Below, in pieces: positions 9,160 through 17,126 of a stretch of 64,000 nucleotides of DNA (positions within the stretch are counted from its first letter, which is position 1; every line of letters begins with the position of its first letter). The position numbers were made by a program, and so were the translations under genes. This stretch comes from Hyphomicrobiales bacterium (GTDB lineage: Bacteria; Pseudomonadota; Alphaproteobacteria; Rhizobiales; Rhizobiaceae), in contig UBYA01000029.1 in the NCBI GenBank assembly GCA_900469615.1, forward strand, positions 172,504 through 236,503, given 5' to 3'. Under the pieces are notes generated by a model, which worked only from the letters and a program-made list of their open reading frames with translations, was not told the origin of the DNA and searched no databases.

Positions 9160-9441
9160 ATGGTCAAGGTCGTTTACGAAATCGTGCCGCATGACGGTGG
9201 ATGGGCTTATCGTTTCCATGACGTTTATTCGGAAGCGTTTCCAACGCATTCCGAGGCGGTGGAAGCCGCCAGGATCGTGGCGGCCGAGCAGCAGGTCGGG
9301 GGCGACTCGGCCGAAATCAGCTGGCAGGACGAGAGCGGCAAATGGCATGAGGAATATGCCGATGGCGGCGACCGGCCGGAAACGGAAGTTATCGACGGCC
9401 AGGTGCATTTCCCGCCGGTGGACACGGCTCCCGGCGCCTAA
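9160..9441 (+). CDS. DUF2188 domain protein
   Basis: This is a 93-residue acidic cytoplasmic protein. The first 65 residues match the DUF2188 pattern (short strands around YEIVPHDGGWAYRFHD, then AFPTHSEAVEAARIVAAEQ and a W-x-D-E-S-G-K-W-H segment). The function of the family is unknown. A near-perfect AAGGAGGG ribosome site five bases upstream suggests strong translation. Its 3' end overlaps the convergent grpB-like gene by 4 bp. Confidence 0.82.
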   Translation: MVKVVYEIVPHDGGWAYRFHDVYSEAFPTHSEAVEAARIVAAEQQVGGDSAEISWQDESGKWHEEYADGGDRPETEVIDGQVHFPPVDTAPGA

Positions 9442-9959
9442 GCCGACCGCAGGCTGATCGCCTTCCGGATTATCGCGTCGATGAAGTGACGTTTCTCGGC
9501 GGTATATCGGTCGCCGTCATGCCGATGGATTTCAGCGAGTTCCAGCTTCAGCCTCGCGTAGGCTGCGGCATCGGCTGGGTGCGCTCGAAGATGATCGCGA
9601 AAGATCAATCGGCGCTCGTGTGTCTGGTTGCCTGGTGGGCAAAGATAGACGCGTTCCGGCGGTTTGCCGTCGCGCCGCATGAATGCCCAGACCTCGTCGT
9701 CGTAGCGGTTGCCGCGCGGCTCGTAGCCTTGCTCCAGAAGAATCCGCGTTGCGCGCGGAATATCGGTGGAACTGCGCAGGATAATATCGATATCGACGAG
9801 CGGCTTTGCGGCAAGACCGGGAATGGACGTGCTGCCGATATGCTCGATCGTCACGACACAGGGTGCCAGCAATCGTTCCAGTTTCTCGCGGATGCGTTTG
9901 AAATCCTCTGGCCAGGCCGGGTCGTATGGCACCAGTTCCACCGCCGTTGCTGGGGTCAT
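9438..9959 (-). CDS. GrpB family protein (nucleotidyltransferase-like)
   Basis: The 173-residue protein is of the GrpB/UPF0157 family, with the conserved nucleotidyltransferase-like stretch IEHIGSTSIPGLAAKPLVDIDI (about residues 38-59) and YLCPPGNQTHERRLIFRDHLR further on. Some relatives are fused to dephospho-CoA kinase; the reaction is not established. Its ATG overlaps the stop codon of the upstream lysR gene as ATGA (9959-9956), so the two are translationally coupled and in one transcript. Confidence 0.85.
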   Translation of the reverse strand: MTPATAVELVPYDPAWPEDFKRIREKLERLLAPCVVTIEHIGSTSIPGLAAKPLVDIDIILRSSTDIPRATRILLEQGYEPRGNRYDDEVWAFMRRDGKPPERVYLCPPGNQTHERRLIFRDHLRAHPADAAAYARLKLELAEIHRHDGDRYTAEKRHFIDAIIRKAISLRSA

Positions 9960-10870
9960 GATCGCTCCTCCGTGTCGTTCCCCTTGATATAGTCCAGCAA
10001 TCCGGCGACGAGCGCATCGAAGGTCACGCGGCAACGCGGGGATGTCTTCAGGTTCTCGTGCATCACGATCCAGGTCTCTATCGACAATTCGATCTCCGGC
10101 AGCACGCGCACGAGACTTGCATCCCGTCTTGCGAGCGGCGTCTGATAGAAGCCTATGCCGATGCCGGCTCGCAGCGCGTTGTGCAGCGCCGTGCTGTGGT
10201 CGGATCGAAAGCTGAAAGAGACGCCGTCGAGCATCGGATAGCGCTTCAGCATCGTGCGTATGTAGGCCGTCTGGCGATCGAAGCCGATCATCTTGTGCCG
10301 GCGGCGCAGGTCTTCGATCGTTTCGGGTTTGCCGTGCCGCTCGACATAGCTGCGGTGCGCGTAGAGGCCAAGGTTGATGGTCGCGATATGCCGGGCGAGC
10401 AGAGCTTCCTGCGCAGGCGCGACCATGCGTACGGCGATATCGGCCTCCCGCTGCAGCAGGTCTTCCACAGTGTCGGAGGGAGAAAGCTCCACGACGAGGT
10501 CGGGATATCGTGCCTGCAGCGTCGCGAGGATCGACGGCAGCACTTCCGTTCCGATCACCTCGCTGGCGCTGATGCGGACCGTGCCGCTGACTTTGTCGCG
10601 AGAGCCGGAGGCCGCGCGCAACAGGGCGGCCGTCGTGCTGGCCAGCGTTTCCGCATAGGGTTTCAGGACGAGTGCGGCATCGGTCGGCAACAGGCCCTGT
10701 TGCGACCGCGTAAACAGTTCGGCACCGACGGACTGTTCCAAGGCGTCGATATGACGGCCGACCGTCGGCTGCGTCAGGCCCAGCTCCCGGGCGGCGGCCG
10801 AGAGCGAGCCGTGCTCTAGCACGGTAAGAAAGGTACGATAGAAATCCCAGCTCGGTTCGGTTGATGCCAT
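9956..10870 (-). CDS. LysR-family transcriptional regulator
   Basis: The 304-residue LTTR has a winged HTH at residues about 9-66 (SLSAAARELGLTQPTVGRHIDALEQSVGAELF) and a type 2 periplasmic-binding-like effector domain from about 92. It is divergent from an NAD(P)-binding oxidoreductase gene 93 bp away, the usual layout for an LTTR and its target. A perfect inverted repeat ATACAT-tt-ATGTAT (10869-10882) overlaps the start codon and could be its autoregulatory site. It is coupled to the grpB-like gene downstream. Confidence 0.9.
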   Translation of the reverse strand: MASTEPSWDFYRTFLTVLEHGSLSAAARELGLTQPTVGRHIDALEQSVGAELFTRSQQGLLPTDAALVLKPYAETLASTTAALLRAASGSRDKVSGTVRISASEVIGTEVLPSILATLQARYPDLVVELSPSDTVEDLLQREADIAVRMVAPAQEALLARHIATINLGLYAHRSYVERHGKPETIEDLRRRHKMIGFDRQTAYIRTMLKRYPMLDGVSFSFRSDHSTALHNALRAGIGIGFYQTPLARRDASLVRVLPEIELSIETWIVMHENLKTSPRCRVTFDALVAGLLDYIKGNDTEERS

Positions 10871-10882
10871 ACATTTATGTAT
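10869..10882. promoter_or_regulatory. Candidate LysR operator palindrome
   Basis: The perfect 14-bp inverted repeat ATACATTTATGTAT sits on the lysR start codon, in the gap shared with the divergent oxidoreductase gene. Position and symmetry fit LTTR autoregulation; this is inference. Confidence 0.4.
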
Positions 10883-10963
10883 ACCATCTGCAGATTTTTC
10901 CGCAATTTCGTTTATTGTCTGCGCGGAGCATAGTCACCCCCATCGAAACCGATGGAGATGACC

Positions 10964-11941
10964 ATGAGCAACGAGACAGATCATGTGAAGACCGCCCTGA
11001 TACTCGGCGCGACCGGCGGTATTGGCGGTGCAGTCGCCGACGGGCTTGCGCTTCGTGGCTGGCGCATTCGCGCGCTGAACCGCAATGCGGCGGAGGCTGC
11101 CCGCCGCCTGCCGGAGTTCGACTGGATTCAGGGCGATGCCATGCAGGCTGCGGACGTCCTCAAGGCCGCGGAGGGGGCCAATGTCATCGTGCACGCCGTC
11201 AATCCGCCCGGCTACCGCAATTGGGGGCAGGTCGTGCTGCCGATGCTGGACAATACCATTGCCGCGGCCAAGGCGGTCGGCGCAAGGATCGTGCTGCCGG
11301 GTACGGTCTACAATTTCGGCCCCGATGTCTTCCCGAATGTCACGGAGGACAGTGCGCAGCGGCCGAAAACCCGCAAGGGGGCGATCCGCGTGCAGATGGA
11401 GCGGCGCCTGAGGGCGGCCGCAGAGCAGGGGGATGCGCCCGTCATCATCGTTCGCGCCGGCGACTTCTTCGGCGGAGCCCGCGCCAACAGCTGGTTCTCG
11501 CAGGCCATGGTGACGCCGGGCAAGCCGATCGGCACGATGACCTATCCGGGCAAGCGCGGCATCGGTCATCAATGGGCTTACCTGCCCGACGTTGCAGAGA
11601 CGATGATCCGGCTGATAGAGAAAGGCGACGAGCTGCCCACCTTCGCCGTCTATCATATGCGCGGCCATTGGGATGGCGATGGCAGGCAGATGGTCGATGC
11701 CATGCAGCGCGTGCTTGGGCACAAGGTAAAAGTAAAGGCTTTTCCCTGGTGGATCGTGCCGCTGGCGGCTCCCTTCGTTCCCTTCATGCGGGAGCTGCGC
11801 GAAATGAGCTATCTCTGGGACGTGCCGCTGCAGATGCGAAACGACAGGCTGCTGGCCGTGCTCGGCGAAGAGCCGCATACGCCGATCGATGAGGCCATCC
11901 GGGCAAGCCTCATGTCGATCGGCTGCATGCAGGCCGCTTGA
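10964..11941 (+). CDS. NAD(P)-dependent epimerase/dehydratase-like oxidoreductase
   Basis: The 325-residue extended-SDR-like protein has an N-terminal Rossmann motif LILGATGGIGGAVADGL (about residues 10-26) and continues as an atypical NAD(P)H-binding fold. No clear YxxxK is placed where classical SDRs have it, so the reaction is uncertain. The ATG at 10964 is preferred because GGAG lies six bases upstream; ATGs at 10952 and 10958 are alternatives. It is divergent from a lysR gene, probably its regulator. Confidence 0.8.
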   Translation: MSNETDHVKTALILGATGGIGGAVADGLALRGWRIRALNRNAAEAARRLPEFDWIQGDAMQAADVLKAAEGANVIVHAVNPPGYRNWGQVVLPMLDNTIAAAKAVGARIVLPGTVYNFGPDVFPNVTEDSAQRPKTRKGAIRVQMERRLRAAAEQGDAPVIIVRAGDFFGGARANSWFSQAMVTPGKPIGTMTYPGKRGIGHQWAYLPDVAETMIRLIEKGDELPTFAVYHMRGHWDGDGRQMVDAMQRVLGHKVKVKAFPWWIVPLAAPFVPFMRELREMSYLWDVPLQMRNDRLLAVLGEEPHTPIDEAIRASLMSIGCMQAA

Positions 11942-11984
11942 CGCCGCCTTTGCTACGCGACGTTGCCAATCGAGCGCCGATATG

Positions 11985-12013
11985 GAAAACCCTCGCAACT
12001 CAGGTTGCGAGGG
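11985..12013 (-). terminator. Terminator between convergent genes
   Basis: CCCTCGCAAC-tcag-GTTGCGAGGG (11990-12013) has a perfect 10-bp stem. On the minus strand it is followed by TTTTCC, so it terminates the ene-reductase operon. It may also slow transcription arriving on the plus strand. Confidence 0.85.
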
Positions 12014-12051
12014 TGTCTTGCCGATATCAAAATCGGGTGGGGAAGACCGGC

Positions 12052-13164
12052 TCAGGCGGCTTCGTCGAGCGTCGGGTAGTCGGCGTAACCCTTGGGGCCG
12101 CCGCCATAGAGCGTTGCCTGATCGAACGGAGCAAGCGGTGCGTTCTCCTTCAGGCGGCGGACCAGATCCGGGTTGGAGATGAACGGCTTGCCGAAGGCAA
12201 CGACGTCCGCCTTGCCGTTCTCGACGGCTTCGATCGCCATCTCGCGGGTATAGGCGTTGTTGACCATCCAGCCGGCCTTGCCGCCCGCGGCCTTATAGGC
12301 TGCGTGCAGGGCGTCATAATCGAAGGGCAGGAAATCGCGCTTGCCGCCGGTCTGGCCTTCGATGACGTGGATATAGGCGAGGCCGTATTTCGCCAGACCT
12401 TCGACGACATAGGTGAAGAGCGGCTGCGGAGCCGGGTCGCTGGCATCGCCCGATGGCGTTACCGGCGAAATGCGGATTGCCGTGCGGCCGGCGCCGACTT
12501 CGCTGGTGACTGCATCGACCACTTCGAACAGAAAGCGGGCGCGATTTTCGATCGAGCCGCCGTATTGGTCGGTGCGGTCGTTGACGTTGCCGCGCAGGAA
12601 CTGGTCGATCAGATAGCCGTTGGCGGCATGGATCTCGACGCCATCGAAACCGGCATCGATCGCGGCGCGGGCAGCCTTGCGATAGTCCTCGATGATGCCC
12701 GGGATTTCCGAGGTTTCGAGCGCACGCGGTTCGGAGACGTCGGCAAAGCTGCCGCTGCCATCGCTGTTGACGAGATAGGTCTTGGAATTTTCAGCGCGGC
12801 GGGAGGTCGAGGACACCGGCTTGCCGCCGTTCGGCTGCAGGCTTGTGTGCGAGATACGGCCCACATGCCACATCTGGACGACGATCTTGCCGCCATTGGC
12901 GTGGACGGCATCCGTTACCTTCTTCCAGCCGTCGAGCGCTTCCCTGGTGTAAAGACCGGGCACGTCGGCATAGCCCTGACCCTGGTGGGTGATGGCGGTG
13001 GCTTCGGTGATGATCAGGCCGGCGGTTGCGCGCTGGGCGTAATATTTGACGTTCAGATCGTTCGGCACGGCATTGGGCGAGCGGTTACGCGTCAGCGGGG
13101 CCATGACGATGCGGTTGGCAATCGAGATGTCGCCAAGCTTCGTCGGTTCGAACAATTTGGTCAT
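12052..13164 (-). CDS. Old Yellow Enzyme-type alkene reductase (NemA-like)
   Basis: The 370-residue flavoprotein is of the OYE family. Hallmarks are RIVMAPLTRNRS (residues about 18-29, FMN phosphate side), MWHVGRISH (about 98-106), GFDGVEIHAANGYLIDQFLR with the substrate-binding H-x-x-N pair, and DQYGGSIENRARF. It uses NADPH and FMN to reduce activated alkenes, maleimides or nitro compounds in the cytoplasm. It is the last gene of an arsR-MFS-OYE operon, 44 bp after the MFS gene, which suggests an inducible detoxification unit for electrophiles. Confidence 0.93.
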   Translation of the reverse strand: MTKLFEPTKLGDISIANRIVMAPLTRNRSPNAVPNDLNVKYYAQRATAGLIITEATAITHQGQGYADVPGLYTREALDGWKKVTDAVHANGGKIVVQMWHVGRISHTSLQPNGGKPVSSTSRRAENSKTYLVNSDGSGSFADVSEPRALETSEIPGIIEDYRKAARAAIDAGFDGVEIHAANGYLIDQFLRGNVNDRTDQYGGSIENRARFLFEVVDAVTSEVGAGRTAIRISPVTPSGDASDPAPQPLFTYVVEGLAKYGLAYIHVIEGQTGGKRDFLPFDYDALHAAYKAAGGKAGWMVNNAYTREMAIEAVENGKADVVAFGKPFISNPDLVRRLKENAPLAPFDQATLYGGGPKGYADYPTLDEAA

Positions 13165-13208
13165 GGATCGTCCTTTCGTTGGGGAGAAGGTGGAGAAAAG
13201 GGGGAGGG

Positions 13209-14375
13209 TCAGGACGAGGCGAGTGCCTCGCCCTTCGGGCGCATGGTGGAGAAGGTCAGCAAGACGGTCAGGAAGCCCAGGATCGCCATGGCCGCGCCGG
13301 CGAGCGGCACCTGAGCCAGGGAGAAGCCCTCGTCGATGACCACGCCGCCGACCCAGGCGCCGAGCGCATTGCCGGTGTTGAAGGCGCCGATGTTGATGGT
13401 CGAGACGAGGTTGGGGGCGTCCTTGCCGAAGGCAACGACGTTGATTTGCAGGGCAGGCACGGCCGCGAAAGCCGCGGTCGCCCAGAGGAAGAGCGTGATT
13501 TCTGCACCGATAAAGGAGTGAATGGTGACGCTGAAGATCGCCGATGTCGCCGCGATCGCCAGGAAGACACCGGCAAGCGTCGTGCCGAGGCGCCAGTCCG
13601 CCAGCTTGCCGCCGATCAGATTGCCGATCGTCAGACCGACCCCGATCGACAGCAGAGTCCAGGTCACGGTTGCAGGCGAGACACCGGTTACGTCGCGCAG
13701 CATGGGGGCGATATAGGTGAAAAGCGCAAACATGGCGGCGGAGAAGAAGACGGTCGTCAGCAGGGCCAGCCACAGGCTGAGGCCACGCAAGGCCGCAATC
13801 TCGCGGCCAAGACTGCCCTGGCGCGTCTCTTCGCTCTTGGGCAGCACCGCGGCGAGACCGGCGATAGAGGCGGCGCCGAGAAGCGTGACGATCCAGAATG
13901 GCGCGCGCCAGCCGAAAGCCTGGCCGAATGCCGTGCCCAGGGGAACGCCGAGCACATTGGCGAGCGTCAGGCCGGTGAACATCAGGGCGACGGCGCGCGC
14001 CCTGCGATCCTCCGGCACCAGGCTTGCCGCGACGACAGAGCCGATGCCGAAGAAGGCGCCATGGCAGAGCGCGGTAACGATGCGGGCGATCATCAACACC
14101 CAATAGTTTGGAGCGACGGCACAGAGAAGATTGCCGAGAATGAAGAAGCCCATTAGCATGATCAATGCCGAGCGGCGGCGCAAATGGGCGGTCGAGACAG
14201 CCATGATCGGTGCGCCGATCGCAACGGCCAGCGCATAGCCCGTCACCAGCCAACCCGCTTGGGGAATGGTGACGCCGAGATCGGCGGCGACTTCAGGCAG
14301 CAGCCCCATGATGACGAATTCGGTCGTGCCGATGGCGAAGGAGCTGAGCGCGAGGACGAGAAGCGCGAGCGGCAT
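13209..14375 (-). CDS. MFS efflux transporter (AraJ/YdhP-like)
   Basis: The 388-residue protein has twelve predicted helices. It starts FAIGTTEFVIMGLLPEVAADLGV, typical of the DHA1 exporters related to AraJ, YdhP and NepI. Motif A-like residues occur in the helix 2-3 loop (AHLRRRSAL). It likely exports a small toxic compound. The ATG follows the arsR stop by 2 bp, with AAGGAACT inside the arsR end as ribosome site. Both genes and the downstream alkene reductase therefore form one operon. Confidence 0.9.
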   Translation of the reverse strand: MPLALLVLALSSFAIGTTEFVIMGLLPEVAADLGVTIPQAGWLVTGYALAVAIGAPIMAVSTAHLRRRSALIMLMGFFILGNLLCAVAPNYWVLMIARIVTALCHGAFFGIGSVVAASLVPEDRRARAVALMFTGLTLANVLGVPLGTAFGQAFGWRAPFWIVTLLGAASIAGLAAVLPKSEETRQGSLGREIAALRGLSLWLALLTTVFFSAAMFALFTYIAPMLRDVTGVSPATVTWTLLSIGVGLTIGNLIGGKLADWRLGTTLAGVFLAIAATSAIFSVTIHSFIGAEITLFLWATAAFAAVPALQINVVAFGKDAPNLVSTINIGAFNTGNALGAWVGGVVIDEGFSLAQVPLAGAAMAILGFLTVLLTFSTMRPKGEALASS

Positions 14376-14377
14376 GT

Positions 14378-14671
14378 TCAGAGTTCCTTTTGCATGGCTG
14401 CGAGGAATTCAGCGATCGTTTCCTCGTTGCGCTTGTAGAAAATCCATTGGCCGAGCCGCCGCGTCGTCACCAGGCCGGCACGGTGCAGCGTGCCGAGATG
14501 GGCCGAGACGGTCGATTGCGACAGGCCGCAGCGTTCGAACTGGCTGGCGCAGACGCCGAGTTCGAGCGGGTGCTCCTGTGTCGGAAAATGGGCCTGGGGA
14601 TCCTTCAGGTGGTTGAGGATTTCCAGCCTGGCCGGATGGGCCAGAGCCTTCAGTATCTCGTTCTTGTCCAT
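14378..14671 (-). CDS. ArsR-family transcriptional regulator
   Basis: The 97-residue winged-helix repressor starts at the ATG at 14671 (MDKNEILKALAHPARLEILNHL). Its recognition region is CGLSQSTVSAHLGTLHRAGLV. Cysteines at about residues 41 and 48 (GVCASQFERCG) could sense metal or electrophiles. The frame is open upstream to 14731, but the ArsR fold begins here. It heads the arsR-MFS-ene-reductase operon. A partly symmetric region upstream (ATATCGA at 14685-14691 and TCGATAT at 14720-14726) is a candidate operator. In several rhizobia an ArsR-type gene sits at this place beside the AbcR RNAs (from memory). Confidence 0.88.
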   Translation of the reverse strand: MDKNEILKALAHPARLEILNHLKDPQAHFPTQEHPLELGVCASQFERCGLSQSTVSAHLGTLHRAGLVTTRRLGQWIFYKRNEETIAEFLAAMQKEL

Positions 14672-14684
14672 GGCGTTCACATCA

Positions 14685-14726
14685 ATATCGAGTAATCCCG
14701 ATTCATGTATCGACGGATTTCGATAT
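14685..14726. promoter_or_regulatory. Candidate ArsR operator region
   Basis: Inverted heptamers ATATCGA (14685-14691) and TCGATAT (14720-14726) flank a second imperfect dyad GATtCATGtATC. Lying just upstream of the arsR start, this is a plausible autoregulatory site. Confidence 0.35.
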
Positions 14727-14789
14727 ATCAAGGGCGAGGCAAAAGATTATTTTCGCAAGACGGCCAAGGTGAGTGCTTAGAAATTGGGC

Positions 14790-14907
14790 AAAAAAAGAGG
14801 GCCACCGGAATAAACCAGGGCCCTTATAGGTGTGAAGGTCAAAACCTCCAGAGGGGAACAGCCAATGCGGTGGAACTGGGAGGAAAAGCCACCATGTGCA
14901 TCAGCTG
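14790..14907 (-). ncRNA. abcR: AbcR-type trans-acting sRNA, promoter-distal copy
   Basis: This is the second of two tandem, nearly identical RNA genes on the minus strand, about 118 nt long. Its 5' hairpin presents TTCCTCCCAGTT in the loop, an anti-Shine-Dalgarno sequence. A second CU-rich segment (TTCCCCTCTGGAGG) follows. It ends in a Rho-independent terminator (AGGGCC 14798-14803 with GGCCCT 14819-14824, then seven Us). The location between arsR and lysR-trxB, the doubling and the length match the alpha-r15 family (AbcR1/AbcR2). As known for that family, it would act with Hfq to repress many ABC-transporter mRNAs. Which copy is AbcR1 cannot be told. Confidence 0.88.
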
Positions 14908-14913
14908 TGTGCG

Positions 14914-14941
14914 TTATGCTGCTAATTTGTGCAGTGCGCAA
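14914..14941 (-). promoter_or_regulatory. Promoter of distal AbcR-type sRNA
   Basis: On the minus strand, TTGCGC (14941-14936), a 16-nt spacer and GCATAA (14919-14914) lie seven bases before the predicted RNA start. The spacer resembles that of the other copy (CTGCACA conserved), so each RNA has its own sigma-70 promoter. Confidence 0.6.
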
Positions 14942-14993
14942 TGCTTTTTTGTGCATGGCAGTTATGCGTTCGCGACGCCGGGATCGAAAAGGC

Positions 14994-15110
14994 AAAAAAA
15001 AGGGCCTCCGGAGTAAACCAGGGCCCTATAGGTATGAAGGTCAAAAACCTCCAGAGGGGAACAGCCAATGCGGTGGAACTGGGAGGAAAAGCCACCGTGT
15101 GCATCAGCTA
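14994..15110 (-). ncRNA. abcR: AbcR-type trans-acting sRNA, promoter-proximal copy
   Basis: This is the first of the tandem pair on the minus strand, about 117 nt. It differs from its neighbour by only about ten scattered bases. The 5' stem CGGTGG/CCACCG holds the TTCCTCCCAGTT loop, a middle CCCCTCTGGAGG segment is present, and the terminator stem (AGGGCC 15001-15006 with GGCCCT 15022-15027) ends in eight Us. The strongest conservation between copies is in the two CU-rich segments, as expected if these pair with ribosome sites of target mRNAs. No open frame is shared by both copies, so it is not coding. Confidence 0.88.
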
Positions 15111-15116
15111 TGTGCG

Positions 15117-15144
15117 ATATGGTAGTTAAATGTGCAGGCTTCAA
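15117..15144 (-). promoter_or_regulatory. Promoter of proximal AbcR-type sRNA
   Basis: On the minus strand TTGAAG (15144-15139), a 16-nt spacer and CCATAT (15122-15117) are positioned like the promoter of the other copy. The predicted start is about 15110. Confidence 0.65.
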
Positions 15145-15231
15145 CTCTGTTTTGCGCATATCAGCTATGCATCATACGCGCAGCTGATATATTAGTCCGA
15201 AAAAATGTTCGTTATCAGTGACTTACCTTTG

Positions 15232-16128
15232 CTAGAAATTCCAGTTGCGAGCCTTCGTTACGATAAAATCGCGAAAAACTTTCAGCTTGGCTGCGTTTTT
15301 CATCTCGTCTGGATAGCAGAAATAAGTGTCGAAGGATGGAACGTCGGCATTGATCGCGAGCTGAATGAGGCCGGGGTCGCGCCCGACGATATAGTCCGGC
15401 AGCACGGCTATGCCGATGCCGAGCAGGCACGCGCGCTTGATCGATGTCTGGCTGTTGATCTGCAGGTGCGGGATGCGCTTGTTGTCGGATGACCGGCCGG
15501 CGATCTCCAGCCAGTTCACATCGAGCAGGTAGTTCGGTGCCGGTTCGCCGAAGCTGATGATGCGGTGATTGTCCAGATCCTCCACCGACTGCGGCTCGCC
15601 ATAGCGGTTGATGTAGGAGGGGGCTGCATAGACGTGCATATGCACCGTGAAGAGCTTGCGCTGAATGAGATCCGACTGCTGCGGCTGGCGCAGACGGATG
15701 GCGCAGTCCGCATGACGCATGTTCACGTCCAGCTCCTCGTTGTCGAGGATGAGCTGAATCTGCATATCGGGATAAAGCTGCAGGAACTCCTGGATCTTGT
15801 CGGTCAGCCAGCCCTGGCCGAGGCCGACCGTCGTCGTCACCCGCAGCTTGCCGCTCGGCTTGTCGGTCGTCTCGGTCAATTGCATCTTGACCGTTTCGAG
15901 CTTCAGCAGAACGTCATGGGCGGTGCGGTAGAGCAACTCTCCCTGTTCCGTCAGGATGAGACCGCGCGCATGGCGGTGAAAAAGTTTGATGCCGACATCC
16001 TGCTCAAGTGCGCTGACCTGTCGGCTGATGGCGGATTGGGACAGATGCAGCTTGTCGGCCGCATGCGTAAACGAACCCGCTTCGGCAGCTGCGTGAAAAA
16101 TACGCAGCTTGTCCCAATCCAATGGCAT
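15232..16128 (-). CDS. LysR-family transcriptional regulator
   Basis: The 298-residue LTTR begins MPLDWDKLRIFHAAAEAGSFTHAADKLHLSQSAISRQVSALE (HTH at about 3-60), followed by an effector-binding domain. The ATG at 16128 has GAGGGG seven bases upstream and is preferred over a GTG at 16155 that would overlap the trxB stop. It lies directly downstream of trxB on the same strand (23 bp) and just upstream of the two sRNA genes. The same neighbour is known at this locus in Sinorhizobium. Its regulon is unknown; it could influence trxB or the sRNAs. Confidence 0.9.
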   Translation of the reverse strand: MPLDWDKLRIFHAAAEAGSFTHAADKLHLSQSAISRQVSALEQDVGIKLFHRHARGLILTEQGELLYRTAHDVLLKLETVKMQLTETTDKPSGKLRVTTTVGLGQGWLTDKIQEFLQLYPDMQIQLILDNEELDVNMRHADCAIRLRQPQQSDLIQRKLFTVHMHVYAAPSYINRYGEPQSVEDLDNHRIISFGEPAPNYLLDVNWLEIAGRSSDNKRIPHLQINSQTSIKRACLLGIGIAVLPDYIVGRDPGLIQLAINADVPSFDTYFCYPDEMKNAAKLKVFRDFIVTKARNWNF

Positions 16129-16151
16129 GCCGTTTCCCCTCATCGGCTGCA

Positions 16152-17126
16152 TCACTCCGCAGCCACGGCGACGGGCATGTGCCCGGTCAAGTAGCGTTCC
16201 GCCTCAAGCGCCGCCATGCAGCCCATCCCCGCTGCCGTGATCGCCTGCCGGAACGTATCGTCGGTCACGTCGCCGGCGGCATAGATGCCATCGACGCTGG
16301 TCGCGGTCGAATCGGGAGCGGTCCAGAGATAACCATTGTCCTTGAGTTTCAGCTTGCCCTTGAAGAGTTCGGTCGCCGGCGCATGGCCGATCGCGACGAA
16401 TACGCCGTCGATCGCCGTTTCGGTGACTGCGCCGGTGCGCACGTCGCGCAGGCGAGCCCCCGTCACGGACGGCGGCATCGGCGGCTTGGCCGGCGTGCCG
16501 GTGATCTCGGCGACTTCGGAATTCCAGAGCACCTTGACGTTTGCCTTGGCGAACAGGCGTTCCTGCAGGATCTTTTCGGCGCGGAAGGAATCACGGCGAT
16601 GCACGACCGTCACCGACTTGGCGATGTTGGAAAGATAGAGCGCTTCCTCGACGGCGCTGTTGCCGCCGCCGACCACGATCACGTCCTTGTTGCGATAGAA
16701 GAAGCCGTCGCAGGTGGCGCAGGCGGAGACGCCGAAGCCCTGGAAATGCTGCTCGCTCTCGATGCCGAGCCACTTCGCCTTGGCGCCGGTGGCGATGATG
16801 AGGGTATCGGCGGTCCAGACCTGGCCGCTATCCGTGCGGGCAACGAAGGGACGCTGGCTGGTGTCGACCTCGGTTACGAGATCGTTGACGATTTCGGCAC
16901 CGACATGCTGGGCCTGCAGCAGCATCTGCTCCATCAGCCAGGGGCCCTGGATCGGATCGGCAAAGCCCGGATAGTTCTCGACATCCGTCGTGATCATCAG
17001 CTGGCCGCCCTGTTCCAGACCGGCGATCAGAACCGGCTGCAGCATCGCGCGGGCAGCATAGACCGCGGCGGTATAGCCGGCTGGGCCGGAGCCGATGATG
17101 AGCACCTTCGTGTGGCGGGCAGGCAT
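16152..17126 (-). CDS. trxB: Thioredoxin-disulfide reductase
   Basis: The 324-residue FAD/NADPH enzyme reduces thioredoxin in the cytoplasm. It shows the FAD motif GSGPAG (residues 12-17), the redox-active CATC (C136-C139) and the NADPH motif GGGNSA (153-158). The C-terminal FAD motif GIYAAGDVTDDTFRQAITAAGMG is also intact. The ATG at 17126 has GAAAGGA upstream; an upstream TTG at 17141 is unlikely. It is divergent from lrp and probably cotranscribed with the following lysR gene. Confidence 0.96.
   Translation of the reverse strand: MPARHTKVLIIGSGPAGYTAAVYAARAMLQPVLIAGLEQGGQLMITTDVENYPGFADPIQGPWLMEQMLLQAQHVGAEIVNDLVTEVDTSQRPFVARTDSGQVWTADTLIIATGAKAKWLGIESEQHFQGFGVSACATCDGFFYRNKDVIVVGGGNSAVEEALYLSNIAKSVTVVHRRDSFRAEKILQERLFAKANVKVLWNSEVAEITGTPAKPPMPPSVTGARLRDVRTGAVTETAIDGVFVAIGHAPATELFKGKLKLKDNGYLWTAPDSTATSVDGIYAAGDVTDDTFRQAITAAGMGCMAALEAERYLTGHMPVAVAAE

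Noticed and set aside
9438..10874. A 478-codon frame joining an Arg-rich protein to the GrpB-like protein
   Set aside because: Only the last 173 codons are family-like. The rest is an off-frame reading of the lysR gene, and the true start overlaps the lysR stop as ATGA.
12052..14253. A 733-codon minus-strand frame that would fuse a transporter-like part to the ene-reductase
   Set aside because: Its N-terminal half is an out-of-frame reading of the MFS gene. The ene-reductase has its own start at 13164 with normal family length.
14799..15116. Two direct repeats first read as a duplicated mobile element or short coding repeats
   Set aside because: Each copy has a promoter, structured RNA and intrinsic terminator on the minus strand. 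The small open frames across them are not shared between copies.
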